Positions 48,089 to 55,949 of a stretch of DNA of 64,000 nucleotides are shown in pieces. Position numbers and translations under genes: made by a program. The DNA is from Kitasatospora gansuensis (GTDB taxonomy: Bacteria > Actinomycetota > Actinomycetes > Streptomycetales > Streptomycetaceae). Position 1 is the first letter of the stretch, and each line of letters starts with the position of its first letter. Location: positions 5,456,001 through 5,520,000 of the forward strand of contig NZ_JACHJR010000001.1 of assembly GCF_014203705.1 (NCBI RefSeq), in the 5' to 3' direction. The notes under the pieces were generated by a model. It did no database searches. It saw only the letters and a program-made list of their open reading frames with translations, and was not told the origin of the DNA.

Positions 48089-49420
48089 GTGAGTGGTGAC
48101 AGTACGAGCTTCCTGATCGGAGCTCTCCTGCTGGTCGGCTTCGGCTGGCTGGCCGCCTGTGCGGAGGCGGGGATCTCCCGGCTCTCCCGGTTCCGGGCCG
48201 AGGAGGCCGTGCGGGCCGGGCGGCGCGGGGCCGACCGGCTGCTGACGCTGGCCTCCGACCCGATCCGCTACCTCAACCTGGCCACCCTGATCCGGGTGGC
48301 CTGCGAGATGGCCGCGGCCGTCCTGGTCACCGTGGTCTGCGTGCGCACCCTGCACCAGACCTGGGAGGCCGTGCTGCTGGCGATCGGGGTGATGGTGCTG
48401 GTCTCGTTCGTCGCGGTCGGCGTCTCGCCCCGCACCATCGGCCGCCAGCACCCGCTGACCACGGTGACCGCCGCCTCCTTCGTGCTGCTGCCGCTGGCCC
48501 GGGTGCTCGGCCCGATCCCGCGGCTGCTGATCCTGCTCGGCAACGCGCTCACCCCCGGCAAGGGGTACCGCGAGGGGCCGTTCGCCTCCGAGGCCGAACT
48601 GCGGGCGCTGGTCGACCTGGCGGAGAAGGACGACCTGATCGAGGACGAGGAGCGCCGGATGGTGCACTCGGTCTTCGAGCTCGGCGACACCATCGTCCGC
48701 GAGGTGATGGTGCCGCGCACCGACCTGGTGATGATCGAGCGGCACAAGACGGTCCGTCAGGCGCTCACCCTGGCGCTGCGCTCCGGCTTCTCCCGGATCC
48801 CGGTGGTCGGCGACAACGAGGACGACGTGGTGGGCATCGTCTACCTCAAGGACCTGGTCCGCCGCACCCACATCAACCGGGACGCGGAGTCCGAGCCGGT
48901 CTCCTCGGTGCTCCGCCCGGCGGTCTTCATCCCGGACTCCAAGCCCGCGGCGGACCTGCTGCGCGAGATGCAGCAGATGCGCTCGCACGTGGCGATCGTG
49001 ATCGACGAGTACGGCGGCACCGCCGGTCTGGTCACCATCGAGGACATCCTGGAGGAGATCGTCGGCGAGATCACCGACGAGTACGACCGGGAGCTCCCGC
49101 CGGTCGAGGACCTCGGCGACGGCTCGTACCGGATCACCGCCCGGCTGCTGGTCGAGGACCTCGGCGACCTGTTCGGCCTCCAGCTGGAGGATGAGGACGT
49201 GGAGACCGTCGGCGGTCTGCTCGCCAAGCACCTCGGCCGGGTGCCGATCCCCGGCTCCTCCTGCGACCTGCCGATCCCCGAGGACGCGCACACCGACCTG
49301 ACCGCGATCCGGCTCACCGCCGAGAGCGCGGCCGGGCGGCGGAACCGGATCGGCACCGTGCTGGTGGCCCCGGTCCGGGCCGATTCGGGACCGGAGGAAG
49401 GCTCCGAACCGGAGGAGTAG
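48089..49420 (+). CDS. CNNM/CorC-type CBS-domain membrane protein
   Basis: 443 aa. The N-terminal DUF21 domain has four hydrophobic segments (FLIGALLLVGFGWLAACAEA, with EAGISRLSRFRAEEA), then a CBS pair (about 200-330, VMVPRTDLVMIERHKTVRQA; IDEYGGTAGLVTIEDILEEI), and a C-terminal CorC/HlyC domain. Members export Mg2+ or Co2+; they are often mis-named hemolysins. GTG 48089 start. It is part of the phoH-ybeY operon. Confidence 0.93.
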   Translation: MSGDSTSFLIGALLLVGFGWLAACAEAGISRLSRFRAEEAVRAGRRGADRLLTLASDPIRYLNLATLIRVACEMAAAVLVTVVCVRTLHQTWEAVLLAIGVMVLVSFVAVGVSPRTIGRQHPLTTVTAASFVLLPLARVLGPIPRLLILLGNALTPGKGYREGPFASEAELRALVDLAEKDDLIEDEERRMVHSVFELGDTIVREVMVPRTDLVMIERHKTVRQALTLALRSGFSRIPVVGDNEDDVVGIVYLKDLVRRTHINRDAESEPVSSVLRPAVFIPDSKPAADLLREMQQMRSHVAIVIDEYGGTAGLVTIEDILEEIVGEITDEYDRELPPVEDLGDGSYRITARLLVEDLGDLFGLQLEDEDVETVGGLLAKHLGRVPIPGSSCDLPIPEDAHTDLTAIRLTAESAAGRRNRIGTVLVAPVRADSGPEEGSEPEE

Positions 49421-49464
49421 CGTCGATTCCAGGGGGTTTGTGCTTGTGCCGCCTGGAGGACGTC

Positions 49465-49980
49465 ATGCTGAAACTCAGGGACGAACTGCCGATGGACCAC
49501 CGGCTGGCCCAGGTCTACCGCTTCGGTGCCGGTCTCGGCGGGGTGTTCCTGCTGGTCTTCGGCATCCTCGGTCTGGTCGGCCGCCCGGGCTTCCTGGACA
49601 CCCAGGGGGACCGGGTGGTCGGCATGAGCAGCAACGGTCTGCTCGGTCTGCTGTCCGTGGTGGTCGGCCTGATCCTGATGGCCGGTGCGGTGATCGGCGG
49701 CACCATCGCGTCCTGGATCAACATGGTGGTCGGCACGGTCTTCGTGCTGGCAGGATTCGTCGGGCTGATGATCATCTCGACCGACGCGAACTTCCTCGCC
49801 TTCGGCATGAGCAACGTGATCTTCAGCTTCGTCTTCGGCCTGGCGGTCGCGACCTTCGGCATGTACGGCCGGGTCAGCGGCCACCTCCCGCACGACAACC
49901 CGTACTGGCGCGAGCGGCACGCCCGCTACGCCGCGGGCCTGCGCGGGCCCGCCGGGCCGCCGGTGGTGCTCAGGCACTGA
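49465..49980 (+). CDS. DUF4383 family membrane protein
   Basis: 171 aa with four transmembrane helices (GAGLGGVFLLVFGILGLVG, LLGLLSVVVGLILMAGAVIG, SWINMVVGTVFVLAGFVGLM, and MSNVIFSFVFGLAVATFGMY), an actinobacterial family of unknown role. ATG 49465 is chosen over GTG 49438 because GGAGG is 6-10 bases upstream. It follows the CNNM gene on the same strand. Confidence 0.8.
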   Translation: MLKLRDELPMDHRLAQVYRFGAGLGGVFLLVFGILGLVGRPGFLDTQGDRVVGMSSNGLLGLLSVVVGLILMAGAVIGGTIASWINMVVGTVFVLAGFVGLMIISTDANFLAFGMSNVIFSFVFGLAVATFGMYGRVSGHLPHDNPYWRERHARYAAGLRGPAGPPVVLRH

Positions 49981-50073
49981 GACGGGGCGGCGATCTTCCC
50001 GGATTCGCCTGACGGGGCGTCAGGGGGCGGGTAGGAAGGGATCTCCGGTGTACCCACACGCAGAGGAGATCCG

Positions 50074-51075
50074 ATGGCAACCCGCACCCTGGGAGCCCTC
50101 AGCACCGCCCCGGTCGGCTTCGGGGCGATGGTGCTCTCGCCCGGCATGTACGGCGAGATCGACGACGAGCGCGGCGAGCGGGCCGTGCGCACCGCGCTGG
50201 ACAGCGGGGTGACGCTGATCGACAGCTCGGACGGCTACGGCGCCGACGGCCACAACGAGCGGCTGATCGGCCGGGCGATCGCCGGGCGGCGGGACGAGGT
50301 GGTGATCGCCACCAAGTTCGGCTTCCGGATACCCGAGGGGGCCGCGGCGCACCGCTTCCCGGTCACCTACGCGTTCGGCGAGCTGGCCGTGAACGCCGAG
50401 CCCAAGTACGTCCGGGGCTACGCCGAGCAGTCGCTGCGCAACCTCGGCACGGACGTGATCGACCTCTACTACCCGCACTTCCCGGACCCGCAGGTCCCGC
50501 TGGCCGACACCGTCGGGGCGGTCGCCGAGCTGGTCGGGGACGGGCTGGTCCGGCACCTCGGGCTCTCCAACGTCACCGCCGCGCAGCTGCGCGAGGCGCA
50601 CGCGGTGCACCCGGTGGCCGCCGTCCAGGTGCAGTGGTCGATGTGGCAGCCGGTGCAGCCGGAGCTGCTGGCCGCCGCCCGCGAGCTGGGCGTCGGCCTG
50701 GTGGCCTGGAGCCCGCTCGGCGGCGGCTTCCTGACCGGCACCGTGCAGCAGCTGGCCGAGGGCGACTTCCGGCAGCACCTGGAGCGCTTCGACCAGGCCA
50801 ACCTGAAGGCCAACAACGACCGCTACGCGCCGATCCGGGCGATCGCCGCCGAGCTCGGCCTGACGCCGGGACGGCTGGCGCTCGCCTGGCTGCTGCACCA
50901 GGACGACCACGTGGTGCCGATCCCCGGCAGCCGGACGCCCGGGCACATCGAGGACAACACCGGGGCCGGGGCCATCGAGCTGTCGGCCGGCGACCTGGCC
51001 CGGGTCGACGCGGCGCTGGCCGAGTTCGCCCCGGCCGGGCGAGGCGGGCTGCTGGAGGACGCGGCCGGTTCCTGA
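50074..51075 (+). CDS. Aldo/keto reductase
   Basis: 333-aa NADPH-dependent (beta/alpha)8 oxidoreductase. TLIDSSDGYGADGHNERLIG gives the catalytic Asp and Tyr, VIATKFGF the Lys, and VVPIPGSRTPGHIEDN the NADPH-binding stretch; VGLSNVTAAQLREA-like GLSNVTAAQLREAHAVHPVA is the usual core. Substrate unknown. AGGAG precedes ATG 50074 by 7 bases. An 18-bp palindrome (50008-50024) is in the upstream gap. Confidence 0.92.
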   Translation: MATRTLGALSTAPVGFGAMVLSPGMYGEIDDERGERAVRTALDSGVTLIDSSDGYGADGHNERLIGRAIAGRRDEVVIATKFGFRIPEGAAAHRFPVTYAFGELAVNAEPKYVRGYAEQSLRNLGTDVIDLYYPHFPDPQVPLADTVGAVAELVGDGLVRHLGLSNVTAAQLREAHAVHPVAAVQVQWSMWQPVQPELLAAARELGVGLVAWSPLGGGFLTGTVQQLAEGDFRQHLERFDQANLKANNDRYAPIRAIAAELGLTPGRLALAWLLHQDDHVVPIPGSRTPGHIEDNTGAGAIELSAGDLARVDAALAEFAPAGRGGLLEDAAGS

Positions 51076-51107
51076 GGGTCTCCGGGTGGACGCTTATGCT
51101 CGGCGGC

Positions 51108-51452
51108 ATGAGTGAGCTGACTGAGCTGGACCCCGAGGACAAGAAGATCATCACGCTGGCCCGCTCGGCCCGCGCCCGCAACGGCGTGGCCGAGGGGGCG
51201 GCGGTCCGCGACGAGACCGGGCGGACGTACGTGGCGGGCACCGTGGCGCTGCCCTCGCTGGAGCTGAGCGCGCTGCGGACGGCCGTCGCGATGGCCGTCG
51301 CCAGCGGCGCCAAGGGCCTGGAGGCGGCCGCCGTGGTGACCGAGGCCCTGACGGTCACCGAGGCCGATCTGGCCGCCGTACGGGACCTTGGCGGCCCGGA
51401 GGCGCCGGTGCACCTGGCCGGTCCGGACGGGGTCCTGCGGCACAGCTTCTGA
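51108..51452 (+). CDS. Cytidine deaminase-like pseudoenzyme
   Basis: 114 aa. The fold matches small cytidine deaminases (DKKIITLARSARARNGVAEG; TVALPSLELSALRTAVAMAV; GAKGLEAAAVV), but the catalytic residues are lost: CAE becomes SAL (SALRTAVAMAVASG), and the PCxxC pair has no counterpart in TVTEADLAAVRDLGG. It therefore cannot bind the catalytic zinc in the usual way. It lies upstream of era, where actinobacteria often carry a gene annotated as cytidine deaminase. TATGCT (51095-51100) 8 bp before the ATG suggests a leaderless transcript. Confidence 0.8.
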   Translation: MSELTELDPEDKKIITLARSARARNGVAEGAAVRDETGRTYVAGTVALPSLELSALRTAVAMAVASGAKGLEAAAVVTEALTVTEADLAAVRDLGGPEAPVHLAGPDGVLRHSF

Positions 51453-51496
51453 GACGCCGTACCCCGTCGGGCTCGGCGGTCGATAATCTGACCGGC

Positions 51497-51652
51497 ATGG
51501 GTGCGTTCGCGTTCTTCGCCGGGGTGTTGCTGAGCCTGATGGGGTTGGGGCGGTGGCAGGAGACCGGGTCGCCGTACTGGCTGATCGGCTCCTTGGTGCT
51601 GTTCCTGCTGGTGCTGCTGGGCGCGCTGACGGGGAAGAAGAAGACCGGGTGA
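51497..51652 (+). CDS. Small 51-aa membrane protein
   Basis: ATG 51497 to TGA 51652 encodes MGAFAFFAGVLLSLMGLGRW..., with two short hydrophobic segments (residues 1-16 and 28-43) and a basic end (GKKKTG). GATAAT (51482-51487) is a good -10 box just upstream and the next gene, era, is 36 bp downstream. A conserved small membrane protein is plausible but I do not recognise it. Confidence 0.65.
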   Translation: MGAFAFFAGVLLSLMGLGRWQETGSPYWLIGSLVLFLLVLLGALTGKKKTG

Positions 51653-51688
51653 CCGTTCCCGCTCGGTGGATCAGGGAGAATGGTCGGC

Positions 51689-52618
51689 ATGACTGCCCCT
51701 TCCTCCCCGTACCGCTCCGGGTTCGCCTGCTTCGTCGGTCGTCCCAACGCCGGCAAGTCGACCCTGACCAACGCTCTGGTCGGGACGAAGGTCGCGATCA
51801 CCTCGGACCGTCCGCAGACCACCCGCCACACCGTCCGCGGCATCGTGCACCGGCCCGACTCCCAGCTCGTCCTGGTCGACACCCCCGGCCTGCACAAGCC
51901 GCGCACGCTGCTCGGTGAGCGCCTCAACGACCTGGTCCGCTCCACCTGGGCCGAGGTCGACGTGATCGGCTTCTGCCTCCCCGCCGACCAGAAGCTCGGC
52001 CCCGGCGACAAGTTCATCGCCAAGGAACTCGCCGAGGTCAAGAAGACCCCCAAGGTCGCCATCGTCACCAAGACCGACCTGGTCGACTCCAAGAAGCTGG
52101 CCGAACAGCTCATCGCCGTCCAGCAGCTGGGCCAGGAACTCGGCATCGAGTGGGCCGAGATCATCCCGGTCTCGGCCGTCGGCGACCAGCAGGTCCAGCT
52201 GGTCGGCGACCTGATCACCAAGCTGCTCCCCGAGGGCCAGCCGCTCTACCCCGACGGCGACCTGACGGACGAGCCGGAGCTGGTGATGGTCGCCGAGCTG
52301 ATCCGCGAAGCCGCCCTGGAGGGCGTCCGGGACGAGCTCCCGCACTCGCTGGCCGTGGTGGTCGAGGAGATGATCCCGCGCGAGGGTCGCCCGGCCGACC
52401 GCCCGCTGCTCGACATCCACGCCAACGTCTACATCGAGCGGCAGAGCCAGAAGGCCATCGTCATCGGCGCGAAGGGCGCCCGGCTGAAGTACGTCGGGAC
52501 GACGGCGCGGAAGCACATCGAGGCGCTGCTCGGGACGCCGGTGTTCCTGGACCTGCACGTGAAGGTGGCGAAGGACTGGCAGCGGGATCCGAAGCAGCTG
52601 CGCAAGCTGGGGTTCTGA
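51689..52618 (+). CDS. era: GTPase Era
   Basis: 309 aa. G1 GRPNAGKST, switch I TTRHTVRGI, G3 DTPGLHKP, G4 TKTDLVD and a C-terminal KH domain (YIERQSQKAIVIGAKGARLK). Era binds 16S rRNA 3' end during 30S assembly, in keeping with the neighbouring ybeY, rsmE and phoH. ATG 51689 is preferred to ATG 51680; GAGAAT at 51676-51681 could be the -10 of a leaderless message. Repeat copy D follows the stop by about 20 bp. Confidence 0.96.
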   Translation: MTAPSSPYRSGFACFVGRPNAGKSTLTNALVGTKVAITSDRPQTTRHTVRGIVHRPDSQLVLVDTPGLHKPRTLLGERLNDLVRSTWAEVDVIGFCLPADQKLGPGDKFIAKELAEVKKTPKVAIVTKTDLVDSKKLAEQLIAVQQLGQELGIEWAEIIPVSAVGDQQVQLVGDLITKLLPEGQPLYPDGDLTDEPELVMVAELIREAALEGVRDELPHSLAVVVEEMIPREGRPADRPLLDIHANVYIERQSQKAIVIGAKGARLKYVGTTARKHIEALLGTPVFLDLHVKVAKDWQRDPKQLRKLGF

Positions 52619-52638
52619 CTTTTCTGCGGGACCCGAGG

Positions 52639-52763
52639 TTGCACTATCAGGGGCTCGGGGAACGGCGACGAGATCTGGCGTGTGGGTCACTGCGAAAGTG
52701 CCTGACCGCCTACGTACGGATCACCTTGTACGAGGTTGGCGTCGCAGTTCCCCGAGCCCCTGG
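52639..52763. repeat. Dispersed palindromic element, copy D (inverted)
   Basis: 125 bp between convergent era and lacI. The order of parts is reversed relative to copies B and C: GTTGCACTATCAGGGGCTCG (52639-52658) first, then GGGTCACTGCGAAAGTGCC (52684-52702), TACGTACG, and the arm GGCGTCGCAGTTCCCCGAGC... at 52738-52763. Similarity to C in the core is nearly exact over 20 bases. Confidence 0.9.
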
Positions 52764-52797
52764 GCCGTAGCCGGCTGGGCAGCTGCCTGAGGCGTCG

Positions 52798-53811
52798 TCA
52801 GGACGAGTCGCGGGGGATCAGGCGGACCGTCAGGAGGTTGCGGGTGGCCGGGGTGGTGGTGGGGTCGGCGATGATCTCGTCGATCAGGGTGGCGAGGGAT
52901 TCGCCGCCGGGCAGGGTCATGTGGACGGTGCTGAGGCGGGGGCGGAGCAGGCGGCCGAGCAGGAGGTCGTCCGCGCCGACCAGGGCGACCCGGGCGGGGA
53001 CGTCGAGGCCGAGGTCCTGCAGGGAGCGCAGCAGGAGCATGGCGTACTCGTCGTTGTAGCCGAACACCCCGTCCAGTCCGAGGTCGCGGCAGCGGGCCGC
53101 CGCGGCGGCTCCGGAGGCTTCGGTGAAGTCGAGTGGGAGGGTCTCCACCGGTCCGGCCAGGGCGGAGGCGGCGGCGGCCCGGAGGCCGGCCAGGCGGGGG
53201 GCGCTGAACTGGTCGAGGCCGGGGTCGGCGGGGATCACGACGCCGAGGCGGCGGCGGCCGGTGGCGAGCAGGTGGGCTCCGGCGGCGGCGCCGACCTCGC
53301 GTTGGTCCATGATCAGGGCGTGGGCGCCGGCGACCGGGGCGGTGCCGAGGGTGAAGACCGCCCGGGTGCCGGAGCGGTGCAGCAGGTCGACGCCGGCGGG
53401 GGTGAGGACCGGCTCCAGGCAGAGCACCGCCGCCGGCCTCAACTCGGCCCAGGCGCGGGCCGGTTCGTCGCCCTCGCCGGGGCTGGGGCCGTACAGCACG
53501 CTGGTGTAGCCGCGGCGGCGCAGGGCGCCCTGGAGCTCGCGGTAGAACTCGCTGAACAGTGGCCCGATCGGGGCCGAGGAGCCGCCCAGCAGGACCACAC
53601 CGGTGCGGCCCGCGCGCAGTGAGCGGGCGGCGGCGTGCGGGACGTAGCCGAGTTCGGCGGCGGCCGCTCTGACCCGCTGTCGGGTCTGTTCGCCGACCCG
53701 GCCTCCGGCGGTGTCGTTGAGCACGAAGGAGACGGTGGCGCGGGACACCCCGGCCAGGCGCGCGACGTCGGCGCTGGTGGGTGGGGTGGCGGCGGCGGGT
53801 GGGTTGCTCAT
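52798..53811 (-). CDS. LacI family transcriptional regulator
   Basis: 337 aa. The N-terminal HTH (TSADVARLAGVSRATVSFVL, hinge LGYVPHAAARSLRAGRTG) is followed by a periplasmic-binding-like sugar-sensing domain (GVFGYNDEYAMLLLRSLQDL, VGADDLLLGRLLRPRLSTVH). It is divergent from an MFS-hydrolase-GH3 cluster and has two palindromes in the shared region, so it likely represses that cluster and itself in response to a glucoside or its hydrolysis product. Confidence 0.92.
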   Translation of the reverse strand: MSNPPAAATPPTSADVARLAGVSRATVSFVLNDTAGGRVGEQTRQRVRAAAAELGYVPHAAARSLRAGRTGVVLLGGSSAPIGPLFSEFYRELQGALRRRGYTSVLYGPSPGEGDEPARAWAELRPAAVLCLEPVLTPAGVDLLHRSGTRAVFTLGTAPVAGAHALIMDQREVGAAAGAHLLATGRRRLGVVIPADPGLDQFSAPRLAGLRAAAASALAGPVETLPLDFTEASGAAAAARCRDLGLDGVFGYNDEYAMLLLRSLQDLGLDVPARVALVGADDLLLGRLLRPRLSTVHMTLPGGESLATLIDEIIADPTTTPATRNLLTVRLIPRDSS

Positions 53812-53874
53812 AACGGTTCGAATCTTTTCATGCCCGACCTCTGGCCGGGGTGCGGACGGAGCGGTTACATGGCT

Positions 53875-53904
53875 GCTTACACGAGTAAGCGTTACACGTG
53901 TAAC
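53875..53904. promoter_or_regulatory. LacI operators, two adjacent palindromes
   Basis: GCTTAC-ACGA-GTAAGC (53875-53890) and the perfect 14-bp palindrome GTTACACGTGTAAC (53891-53904) abut one another upstream of the sugar operon. The sequence has the central CG and flanking symmetry of LacI sites. It lies about 65-95 bp upstream of the lacI start and 8-37 bp before ATG 53912. Confidence 0.85.
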
Positions 53905-53941
53905 CTCACCCATGACTTCCCCCGAGTCCTTGGAGGGCACT

Positions 53942-55183
53942 GTGGCCCTTTCCCCCACCCACCCCGGCGTCGGCGCCCCATCCGCCGACGGCCGCCGCAC
54001 CACCCGCGGCCTGCTGCCGCTGCTGTTCACCGGCAACACCGCGATGTACGCGCTCTACCTCGGCGTCGGCGGCGTCCTGCTGCCGCTCCAGGTCGAGCAG
54101 TTGGACGCGGCGCACAAGGTGGCCAACCTCGGTCTGGTCAGCGGGGTCGCGGCGATCTTCGCGACCTTCTTCAACCCGCTCGCGGGCGCGCTCTCGGACC
54201 GCTCCGGGCGGCGCAACCCGTGGATCCTCGGCGGCGGCCTGGCCACCGTCGCCGCGATGGCGCTGCTCGGTAGCGTGGACACCGTGCTGCTGGTCGCGAT
54301 CGCCTGGTGCCTCGGGCAGGCGGTGATGAACTTCTACCAGTCCGCGCTCACCTCGGTGGTGCCCGACCGGGTGCCGCTCGGCAGACGCGGCGCCGCCTCG
54401 GCGGCGGTCGGTCTGGGCCTGCCGGTCGGCTCCACGGTCGGGGTGCTGGTCGCCTCGGCCTGCTCCGACCACTACCGGACCGGCTACCTGGTGCTCGGCG
54501 TGCTGGTCGCGCTGGCGGCGGTGCTGTTCACCTCCGCCGCCCGGGAGCAGCGGATGCCCGCCAAGTCCCCCACCCCGCTGCGCGAGCAGGCCGCCGCCTT
54601 CCTCGGGGTGCTGCGCGAGCACGACTTCCGCTGGGCCTTCATCGGCCGCTGGTTGCTGGTGCTCGGGTACTTCGCGGTGGTCGGCTACCAGCTCTACATC
54701 CTGCAGGACCACATCGCGCTGCCGGCCGGCCTGGAGCCGACCGAGGCGGTGGCGGTCCTGACGCCCGTCTCGGCCGTCACCATGGCGCTCTCCACGGTGG
54801 TCGGGGGCGTGCTCTCCGACCGGCTGGACCGCCGCAAGCTGTTCGTCGGCGTCTCGGCCGCGCTCTCCGGGGTGGCCCTGCTGATCTCGGTGGTCAGCCC
54901 GACCTGGCCGGGGATGCTGGTCTTCGCGGCCGTCAACGGTCTGGCCTTCGGCTGCTTCATGGCGGTCGACACCGCGCTGGTCACCATGGTGCTGCCGAAG
55001 GCGGAGGACGCCGCCCGGGACATGGGCGTGCTGAACATCGCCAACGCCGGGCCGCAGATCCTGGCCCCGTTCGTGGCCTCCGCCGTGGTCGGCCTCGGCG
55101 GCTACACCCCGCTGTTCGTCCTCGGAGCCCTGCTCTCGGTGCTCGGCGCGCTCGCCGTGCGGCCGATCAGGAGCGTCCGGTGA
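53942..55183 (+). CDS. MFS transporter, sugar-type
   Basis: 413 aa with 12 hydrophobic segments (LLPLLFTGNTAMYALYLGVG at the start, motif A as GALSDRSGRRNPWILGGG, and GGVLSDRLDRRKLF in the second half). Its place between LacI and GH3 suggests uptake of a beta-linked oligosaccharide or glucoside. GTG 53942 is chosen for GGAGG 5 bases upstream; ATG 53912 in the same frame would add 10 residues and start right after the operator. The stop overlaps an alternative start of the next gene. Confidence 0.87.
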   Translation: MALSPTHPGVGAPSADGRRTTRGLLPLLFTGNTAMYALYLGVGGVLLPLQVEQLDAAHKVANLGLVSGVAAIFATFFNPLAGALSDRSGRRNPWILGGGLATVAAMALLGSVDTVLLVAIAWCLGQAVMNFYQSALTSVVPDRVPLGRRGAASAAVGLGLPVGSTVGVLVASACSDHYRTGYLVLGVLVALAAVLFTSAAREQRMPAKSPTPLREQAAAFLGVLREHDFRWAFIGRWLLVLGYFAVVGYQLYILQDHIALPAGLEPTEAVAVLTPVSAVTMALSTVVGGVLSDRLDRRKLFVGVSAALSGVALLISVVSPTWPGMLVFAAVNGLAFGCFMAVDTALVTMVLPKAEDAARDMGVLNIANAGPQILAPFVASAVVGLGGYTPLFVLGALLSVLGALAVRPIRSVR

Positions 55184-55209
55184 TCCACCGTCAGAAAGGT
55201 ACCGAAGCA

Positions 55210-55923
55210 GTGAAGTTGAACACCCAGGAGTGGGGTACCGGCGACCGCGTGGCGCTGCTGGTGCACGGCATCATGTCCGACCACCGGACCTGGCGCCGGG
55301 TCGGCCCCGCGCTGGCCGAGCGCGGTTACCGGGTGATCGCGGTGGACCTGCGCGGTCACGGCGCGAGCCCGCGCGGCGCGGGGGAGACCCCGGCCGAGCG
55401 GTACGGGCCCGCGCAGTACGCCGACGACCTGGTGGACACCCTGCCGGCCGGTGCGGAGCTGGCGATCGGGCACTCGCTCGGCGGGCTCGCGCTGCGCTGG
55501 GCGGTGGATCGGCTGCGGCCGCGGCGGGCGGTCTTCTCGGACCCGGCCTGGCTGTTCGCCGACCAGGGCATCGACCCCGAGCTGTTCGTCGGCTTCGCCG
55601 CGCAGGCGACCGCCGAGCAGATCACCGTGATGAACCCGCGCTGGGAGCAGGCGGACGTCGAGGTCGAGCTGGCGACCCTGGCCGTCTGGGACCCGGACAC
55701 CGCCAGGTCGCTCGGCTCGCACCACGGGTACGCGGGGCTGCCGGACGCTCCGGTGGTGCCCTCGCTGGTCCAACTCGCCGACCCCAGCTTCCTGGTGGGC
55801 CCGCTGGACGCCGAGCGGCTGCGGGAGCGGGGCTTCGAGGTGCGCACCGTCGCGGGTGCGGGCCACACCATCCACCGGGACGACTTCGCGGGCTTCATGG
55901 CCTCGCTCGACGGCTGGATCTGA
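55210..55923 (+). CDS. Alpha/beta hydrolase
   Basis: 237 aa. VALLVHGIMSDHRTWRRVGP (oxyanion HG), VIAVDLRGHGASPRG, nucleophile elbow AIGHSLGGLALRWA (about residue 90) and C-terminal AGAGHTIHRDD with the catalytic His. Likely an esterase acting on acylated sugars or aglycones released by the neighbouring GH3, which is inference from context. GTG 55210 gives the family start KLNTQEWG; GTG 55180, with AGGAG 6 bases upstream and a GTGA overlap with the MFS gene, is equally possible. Confidence 0.83.
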   Translation: MKLNTQEWGTGDRVALLVHGIMSDHRTWRRVGPALAERGYRVIAVDLRGHGASPRGAGETPAERYGPAQYADDLVDTLPAGAELAIGHSLGGLALRWAVDRLRPRRAVFSDPAWLFADQGIDPELFVGFAAQATAEQITVMNPRWEQADVEVELATLAVWDPDTARSLGSHHGYAGLPDAPVVPSLVQLADPSFLVGPLDAERLRERGFEVRTVAGAGHTIHRDDFAGFMASLDGWI

Positions 55924-55949
55924 GCAGGATGACCGAGAAGGAGACGCAG

